Shown: in pieces, positions 5,515-8,944 of the stretch
Layout: every line of letters begins with the position of its first letter
Position numbering within the stretch: the stretch's first letter is position 1
From: an uncultured Eubacteriales bacterium
Lineage (GTDB): Bacteria > Bacillota > Clostridia > Oscillospirales > Oscillospiraceae
Length of the DNA stretch: 8,944 nucleotides
NCBI GenBank assembly: GCA_900552015.1
Contig: URXY01000066.1
Span: 1 to 8,944 of the forward strand
Direction: 5' to 3'
The notes under the pieces: model-generated
The model's input: the letters and a program-made list of their open reading frames with translations, nothing else
Database searches by the model: none
What the model was told of the DNA's origin: nothing
Program-made: the position numbers and the translations under genes

Positions 5515-7023
5515 ATGCAGCGGTATATTTTGGCACTCGATCAGGGTACGACCAGCTCGCGCGCCATTCTGTTCGGGCGCGACGGCAGCGTCGCCGGTCA
5601 CGCGCAGCAAGGCTTTCAGCAGTATTATCCGCAGCCCGGCTGGGTCGAGCACGACCCGAACGAGATATGGGAGAGTGAGCGCGCCGTCGCCGCGCAGGCG
5701 CTGCGCGAGTCGGGACACGCGAACGAGGTCGCGGCCATCGGCATCACGAACCAGCGCGAGACGACGATATTGTGGGACCGTACGACGGGTGAGCCTATCC
5801 ACAACGCCATCGTCTGGCAGTGCCGCCGCACGGCGGACATTGCGGACGCCCTTCGCGAAAGGCGCGGTGTGAGCGAGCTTGTGGCGGAGAAAACAGGATT
5901 GCACATCGACGCATACTTTTCCGCGACGAAGATCAAGTGGCTGCTCGACCATGTCCCCGGCGCGCGGGAAAGGGCTGAGCGCGGCGAAATTTTATTCGGC
6001 ACGGTGGAGACGTGGCTCATCTGGAAACTGACGGGCGGCAAGGTCCATGTGACGGACTACTCGAACGCCAGCCGCACGATGCTCTTCAACATCCACACGC
6101 TTTCGTGGGATAAAGAGCTCTGCGCGCTGCTGGACATCCCGATGGGCATTCTGCCGCGCCCGGTGTCGAACTCCGAGGTCTACGGCACGGTGGCGGAGGG
6201 CATCGAAGGGCTCGAAGCCCTTGCAGGCGTGCCGATCTGCGGCGCGGCGGGCGACCAGCAGGCGGCGCTGTTCGGACAGGGCTGCTTTGCGCGCGGTCAG
6301 GCCAAAAATACCTACGGCACGGGCTGCTTCACGCTGATGAACGTCGGCGGCACGCCGGTGCGCTCGCGCGCGGGACTGGTGACGACCGTGGGCTGGAGCC
6401 TGAACGGTGAGACGACCTACGCGCTCGAGGGCAGCGTCTTCAACGCGGGCTCGGCCATCCAGTGGCTGCGCGATGAGCTCGGGATCATCAAAACCTCGCA
6501 TGAATGCGACATTTTGGCTGAGAGCGTCCCCGATACCGGCGGGGTATATCTGGTCCCGGCATTCACGGGCCTCGGCGCACCGTATTGGGATATGTACGCG
6601 CGCGGCTGCGTCGTGGGCATCACGCGCGGCACGGCGAAGGCACACCTTGCCCGCGCGGTGCTCGAGTCCATCGCCTATCAGGTCACCGATCTGATGACTG
6701 CCATGCGGCAGGACGCAGGCTGTGAAATATCGGTCCTGCGCGTGGACGGCGGCGCGAGCGTCAGCGACATCATGATGCAGTTTCAGGCGGACCTGCTGCG
6801 CATCCCGGTCGACCGGCCCGCGATGGTCGAGACGACGGCCTTCGGCGCGGCGTCGCTCGCGGGCTTGGCCGCGGGCGTGTGGAAGGATGTGGACGAGCTG
6901 CACACGCTCCGCCGCAGCGAGCGTGTCTTCACGCCCGAGCGGGCGCAGTATGAGTGCGAGGAGATGTACCGCGGCTGGAAGCGCGCCGTCGGCTGCGCGC
7001 AGGGATGGGTCGAGAAAAAGTGA
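5515..7023 (+). CDS. glpK: Glycerol kinase
   Basis: FGGY-family kinase of 502 residues that phosphorylates glycerol with ATP to sn-glycerol-3-phosphate in the cytoplasm. It carries the phosphate-binding DQGTTSSR at 9-16, glycerol contacts R81 and E82 (NQRETT), Y134 (IDAYFSATKIKWLL) and catalytic D247 with Q248 (GAAGDQQAALFGQG), then DYSNASRTMLFN at 181-192, NTYGTGCF at 265-272, GLGAPYWD at 352-359 and RVDGGASVSD at 409-418. The start is ATG 5515 after AAGGGGG (5501-5507), 7 nt away. The HPr-phosphorylated His of many Firmicute enzymes (a YHFFG-like segment before the GDQQ motif) is not present; that region (224-240) reads GTVAEGIEGLEALAGVP. No glpF or glpD lies beside it; the neighbour is a divergent lipase-like hydrolase. 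No clear terminator follows. Confidence 0.97.
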   Translation: MQRYILALDQGTTSSRAILFGRDGSVAGHAQQGFQQYYPQPGWVEHDPNEIWESERAVAAQALRESGHANEVAAIGITNQRETTILWDRTTGEPIHNAIVWQCRRTADIADALRERRGVSELVAEKTGLHIDAYFSATKIKWLLDHVPGARERAERGEILFGTVETWLIWKLTGGKVHVTDYSNASRTMLFNIHTLSWDKELCALLDIPMGILPRPVSNSEVYGTVAEGIEGLEALAGVPICGAAGDQQAALFGQGCFARGQAKNTYGTGCFTLMNVGGTPVRSRAGLVTTVGWSLNGETTYALEGSVFNAGSAIQWLRDELGIIKTSHECDILAESVPDTGGVYLVPAFTGLGAPYWDMYARGCVVGITRGTAKAHLARAVLESIAYQVTDLMTAMRQDAGCEISVLRVDGGASVSDIMMQFQADLLRIPVDRPAMVETTAFGAASLAGLAAGVWKDVDELHTLRRSERVFTPERAQYECEEMYRGWKRAVGCAQGWVEKK

Positions 7024-7065
7024 ACGCTGTCACAAAAAATTTATACTTTTGTCGTAAATTATCCA

Positions 7066-7094
7066 TTGAAATGAAAGCCCCGGTAGCTTATACT
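7066..7094 (+). promoter_or_regulatory. Promoter of the small Ala/Glu-rich protein gene
   Basis: TTGAAA (7066-7071) and TATACT (7089-7094) are separated by exactly 17 nt. Transcription would start near 7101, 38 nt before the ATG, with AAAGGAG at 7124-7130 as ribosome site. A strong independent promoter shows that the gene is not merely an extension of the glpK transcript. Confidence 0.8.
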
Positions 7095-7138
7095 GTCAAT
7101 AACAAACCCGAGGACACGGTTTGAAAGGAGAAGATATT

Positions 7139-7579
7139 ATGGCATTTTTCGATAACTTCAGCAAGAAGGTCCAGGACGTCGCTTTCGCGGCTACCGAGAA
7201 GGCACAGCAGGTCGCGGCCGTTGCCGGTGAAAAGGCGAATGCCGTTGCCGATAAGGCCAAGACCGAGTACGAGATGGCGTCTGAGCGCCGCAGCATGGAC
7301 AAGAACTACCGCGCCATCGGCGAGTGGTATGTCTCCACGCTCGAGGGCGACGCGCCCGAGGCGGTCGCCGACATCGTCGCGGCCATCAAGGCCTCTCAGG
7401 AGAAGCTCGCCGCCTATGAGGCCGCCAAGGCCGAGGCTGCCGCCGCCAAGAAGGCGGAGGAGCCTGTCATCGAGGTGACGGTCGAAAAGGAAGCTGAGGG
7501 AGCACCTGCTGCCGAGGCTCCTGCCGAAGAGAAGGGCGAGTGCCCCTGCTCTGCCGGTGAAGAGGCCCCCAAGGAATAA
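7139..7579 (+). CDS. Small Ala/Glu-rich helical protein of unknown function
   Basis: The product is 146 residues, with no signal peptide or membrane segment. Residues 1-60 (starting MAFFDNFSKKVQDVAF) are amphipathic and Ala/Lys/Glu-rich, predicted helical. A conserved-looking core NYRAIGEWYVSTLEGDAPEA lies at 56-75, followed by a helix (AIKASQEKLAAYEAAKAEA, about 82-100) typical of coiled coils. The tail from about 106 is acidic and Pro/Ala-rich and ends with a single CPC motif at about 134-136. It resembles small Clostridial proteins that start MAFxDxxxKK and finish with a Cys-pair zinc ribbon; here only one Cys pair remains, so a zinc ribbon is not credible. The start at 7139 is 8 nt from AAAGGAG; a TTG reading from 7121 would include the ribosome site. 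Own promoter and terminator suggest a monocistronic, well-expressed gene. Function unknown. Confidence 0.85.
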   Translation: MAFFDNFSKKVQDVAFAATEKAQQVAAVAGEKANAVADKAKTEYEMASERRSMDKNYRAIGEWYVSTLEGDAPEAVADIVAAIKASQEKLAAYEAAKAEAAAAKKAEEPVIEVTVEKEAEGAPAAEAPAEEKGECPCSAGEEAPKE

Positions 7580-7598
7580 TTTTCGTACGATATGGCAG

Positions 7599-7640
7599 AG
7601 CGGCGCAGCGTGAGTTGCGCCGCTTTCCCTCATTCCTTTG
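7599..7640 (+). terminator. Intrinsic terminator after the small helical protein gene
   Basis: AGCGGCGCA (7599-7607) pairs perfectly with TGCGCCGCT (7616-7624) around an 8-nt loop, followed by a pyrimidine-rich but interrupted run TTTCCCTCATTCCTTT. The strong GC stem 20 nt after the stop codon makes a terminator likely, though the U-tract is weak. Confidence 0.75.
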
Positions 7641-7667
7641 TCAAACTGGTCTGCATATTTTGCTGTA

Positions 7668-7704
7668 TTCTGGATATAGAAATAGTACCAGAACGCGATA
7701 TAAT
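7668..7704 (+). promoter_or_regulatory. Promoter and possible operator of the ECF S component gene
   Basis: A perfect -10 TATAAT is at 7699-7704; transcription would start near 7711, 29 nt before the ATG. No consensus -35 is found at the right distance. Instead an inverted repeat TTCTGG (7668-7673) and CCAGAA (7688-7693) spaced by 14 nt overlaps the -35 region, as a repressor or activator site might. The leader after the start point is too short for a riboswitch. Confidence 0.5.
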
Positions 7705-7739
7705 ACGCTCAATCCAACAAAGCAAAGGAGCTTACAATC

Positions 7740-8249
7740 ATGAATGATAAGAAGATCAGAAAGCTTGTTCTCGCCGCTCTCCTCGCAGCGCTCGTCTGCG
7801 TAGCGACGATGGTCGTGCAGATTCCCTCCCCGATGCAGGGCTATGTGAACCTCGGCGATTGCTTCGTGCTGCTGTCCGGCTGGCTGCTCGGCCCCTGGTA
7901 CGGCTTCGCGGCCGGCGGCATCGGCTCGATGCTCGCGGACATTTTCCTCGGCTATGCGCACTACGCCCCGGGCACGCTGGTCATCAAGGGCGTGATGGCT
8001 CTGGTCGCCGCGCTGATGTATGAAAAGATGGGCCGCACGTCCGGTTCCCGCATCGCGGGCGGCGTCGTGAGCGAGGTCATCATGGTGCTCGGTTACTTCG
8101 GCTATGCGTCTCTGCTGTTGGGCAAGGGCCTTGCTGCTGCGGCGAGCATCCCCGGCAACATCTTCCAGGGTGCAGTTGGCCTCGTGGTCGGTGTGGTGCT
8201 GGTGACGGTGCTCGAGCGCGCGAAGGTGACGGAGAAGCTGGCTGCCTGA
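7740..8249 (+). CDS. ECF transporter S component, substrate unknown
   Basis: This is the membrane-embedded substrate-capture subunit of an energy-coupling-factor vitamin/micronutrient importer, 169 residues. About six hydrophobic segments are seen, near 8-26, 39-52, 55-71, 76-94, 106-128 and 141-158. The first helix has AxxxA spacing (A12/A16, A13/A17), the kind that contacts EcfT. Characteristic segments are VQIPSPMQGYVNLGDCFVLL at 26-45 and GGIGSMLADIFLGYAHYAPG at 59-78, typical of the ECF-ribofla_trS-like group (Pfam PF07155) that includes predicted HMP/pyridoxine carriers. No EcfA/A'/T genes are nearby, so it should use a shared module (group II). The start follows AAAGGAG (7724-7730) by 9 nt. 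The UPF0340 gene begins 28 nt downstream. The ligand cannot be decided here. Confidence 0.87.
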   Translation: MNDKKIRKLVLAALLAALVCVATMVVQIPSPMQGYVNLGDCFVLLSGWLLGPWYGFAAGGIGSMLADIFLGYAHYAPGTLVIKGVMALVAALMYEKMGRTSGSRIAGGVVSEVIMVLGYFGYASLLLGKGLAAAASIPGNIFQGAVGLVVGVVLVTVLERAKVTEKLAA

Positions 8250-8277
8250 TCCCGCTTTTGAAAGGAAAGGGATACGT

Positions 8278-8883
8278 ATGGCAGGAGTCGTACATGAAGT
8301 AGAAAACCACCAGCTCGTTGCGCAGGTGGAGCAGGAGGCTGCCCGTGCGGCGCAGGAGCTCGCGCAGGTCGCACGCCTGCATCGCGGTCAGATCGTCGTG
8401 GTCGGCTGCAGCACGAGCGAGGTCGTCGGCCATCAGGTCGGTAGCTGGTCCACGCCGGAGGTGGCGGAGGCCATCTTCCGCGGATTATCCAGTGTGTTTG
8501 CGCCCATGGGCGTTTACATCGCGGCCCAGTGCTGCGAACATCTGAACCGCGCGCTCATCGTGGAGCACGAGGCGGTGCCGAACGCGGAGATCGTCAACGT
8601 GCTGCCCCAGCCTAAGGCGGGCAGCTCGTTCGCAACGGCGGCGTATCAGGCGTTTCGCCATCCTGTGGCGCTCGAAGAGATCCGCGCGGACGCGGGCCTT
8701 GATATCGGCGGCACGCTGATCGGGATGCACCTCAAGAAGGTCGCCGTTCCCGTTCGTTTGGAGCAAAAGCACATCGGTCAGGCAATTTTGCTGGCTGCGC
8801 GCACGCGCCCCAAATTCATCGGCGGCGAGCGTGCGATTTATGATGAGTCTCTCAAAGACGGTTATCCCGAGTTTGCCGACTGA
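8278..8883 (+). CDS. UPF0340 / TIGR01440 family protein (YwlG-like)
   Basis: A soluble protein of 201 residues in the UPF0340 (DUF436, TIGR01440) family, widespread in Firmicutes and without a proven activity. Conserved blocks are visible: VVGCSTSEVVG at 41-51, GVYIAAQCCEHLNRALIVE at 78-96, DIGGTLIGMHL at 142-152 and ARTRPKFIGGERAIYDE at 174-190. Cys44, Cys85 and Cys86 with His88 could be functional residues (inference from their place in the strongest motifs). The N-terminal 35 residues are a Glu/Ala-rich helix. The start follows AAAGGAAAGG (8261-8270) by 7 nt. With only 28 nt after the ECF S component and no terminator between, the two are very probably one operon, hinting at a role tied to the imported micronutrient. 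The gene is complete, ending 13 nt before the right terminal repeat. Confidence 0.9.
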   Translation: MAGVVHEVENHQLVAQVEQEAARAAQELAQVARLHRGQIVVVGCSTSEVVGHQVGSWSTPEVAEAIFRGLSSVFAPMGVYIAAQCCEHLNRALIVEHEAVPNAEIVNVLPQPKAGSSFATAAYQAFRHPVALEEIRADAGLDIGGTLIGMHLKKVAVPVRLEQKHIGQAILLAARTRPKFIGGERAIYDESLKDGYPEFAD

Positions 8884-8896
8884 ATAGAGCAACAGC

Positions 8897-8943
8897 AATC
8901 ATAACCACCAGTAAACTGGTGGTTTGACCCGCCCCTAAAAGGG
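8897..8943. repeat. Right copy of the 47-bp inverted terminal repeat with internal hairpin
   Basis: This is an exact reverse complement of 2-48. It contains AACCACCAGT (8903-8912), a 2-nt loop and ACTGGTGGTT (8915-8924), then TGACCCGCCCCTAAAAGGG with a smaller CCCCT/AGGGG-type hairpin at the window edge. It lies 13 nt beyond the UPF0340 stop, in the same orientation relative to that gene as the left copy is to the ATPase gene. The similarity stops abruptly on the gene side (position 8896), so the conserved unit begins there and continues beyond the window. Confidence 0.85.
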
Positions 8944-8944
8944 A

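Noticed and set aside
5436..5516. Longer N-terminus of the hydrolase (start 5516)
   Set aside because: It would start upstream of the predicted promoter and overlap the glpK start; AGGAGG directs initiation at 5435.
7024..7065. Terminator after glycerol kinase
   Set aside because: Only an AT-rich 6-bp stem (ACAAAA/TTTTGT) is present, too weak to call; glpK transcripts may read into the next gene.
1..8944. Composite transposon or mobile element bounded by the terminal inverted repeats
   Set aside because: No transposase, integrase or cargo-type gene is present; gene content is chromosomal and gene orientation is mixed. A repeat-limited assembly contig explains the symmetry more simply.

Overview
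The window is a GC-rich stretch (much richer in G+C than its promoter and leader regions) of a Gram-positive anaerobe. The gene families present point to Clostridia, probably an Oscillospiraceae/Ruminococcaceae-type gut bacterium: a TrpXYZ-like ABC importer with a lipoprotein binding component, a CmpB-type membrane protein, an orphan ECF-transporter S component, a UPF0340 protein, strong AGGAGG ribosome sites and consensus sigma-A promoters. The taxon is inferred from family content only. All ten larger genes look intact. There is no transposase, phage gene, CRISPR array, tRNA or rRNA.

Layout. (1) Positions 64-3160, minus strand: an ABC importer operon (lipoprotein, permease, ATPase) read from a consensus promoter at 3132-3160. 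Between promoter and first gene lies a leader of about 260 nt. It holds a previously unlisted 32-codon ORF whose residues 10-20 are six Tyr, three Phe, one Arg and one Ser, followed by an intrinsic terminator 36 nt before the first structural gene. This is the architecture of ribosome-mediated transcription attenuation, here apparently sensing tyrosine (and phenylalanine), and it suggests what the transporter carries. It is the main discovery in the window. (2) Positions 3236-3871, minus: a family-4 uracil-DNA glycosylase with its own promoter. (3) Positions 3936-4509, plus: a CmpB-like membrane protein ending in a terminator. (4) Positions 4506-7023: a monoacylglycerol-lipase-like hydrolase (minus) and glycerol kinase (plus), transcribed divergently from an 80-nt region with overlapping promoters. 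(5) Positions 7066-7640, plus: a 146-residue Ala/Glu-rich helical protein with its own promoter and terminator. (6) Positions 7668-8883, plus: an ECF S component and a UPF0340 protein, 28 nt apart and probably co-transcribed.

Both ends of the window carry the same 47-bp sequence in inverted orientation. Each copy contains a 10-bp hairpin with a 2-nt loop and lies just behind the last gene on its side. It is most likely a dispersed genomic repeat, possibly related to IS200/IS605-type ends, at which the assembly broke. It is unlikely to mark the ends of a mobile element, because everything between is ordinary chromosomal content.

How the genes work together: the lipase-like hydrolase and glycerol kinase could form a short route from acylglycerols to glycerol-3-phosphate. 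The ABC operon appears to be switched on when charged tRNA-Tyr/tRNA-Phe is scarce. The ECF S component needs an energising module (EcfA/A'/T) encoded elsewhere.
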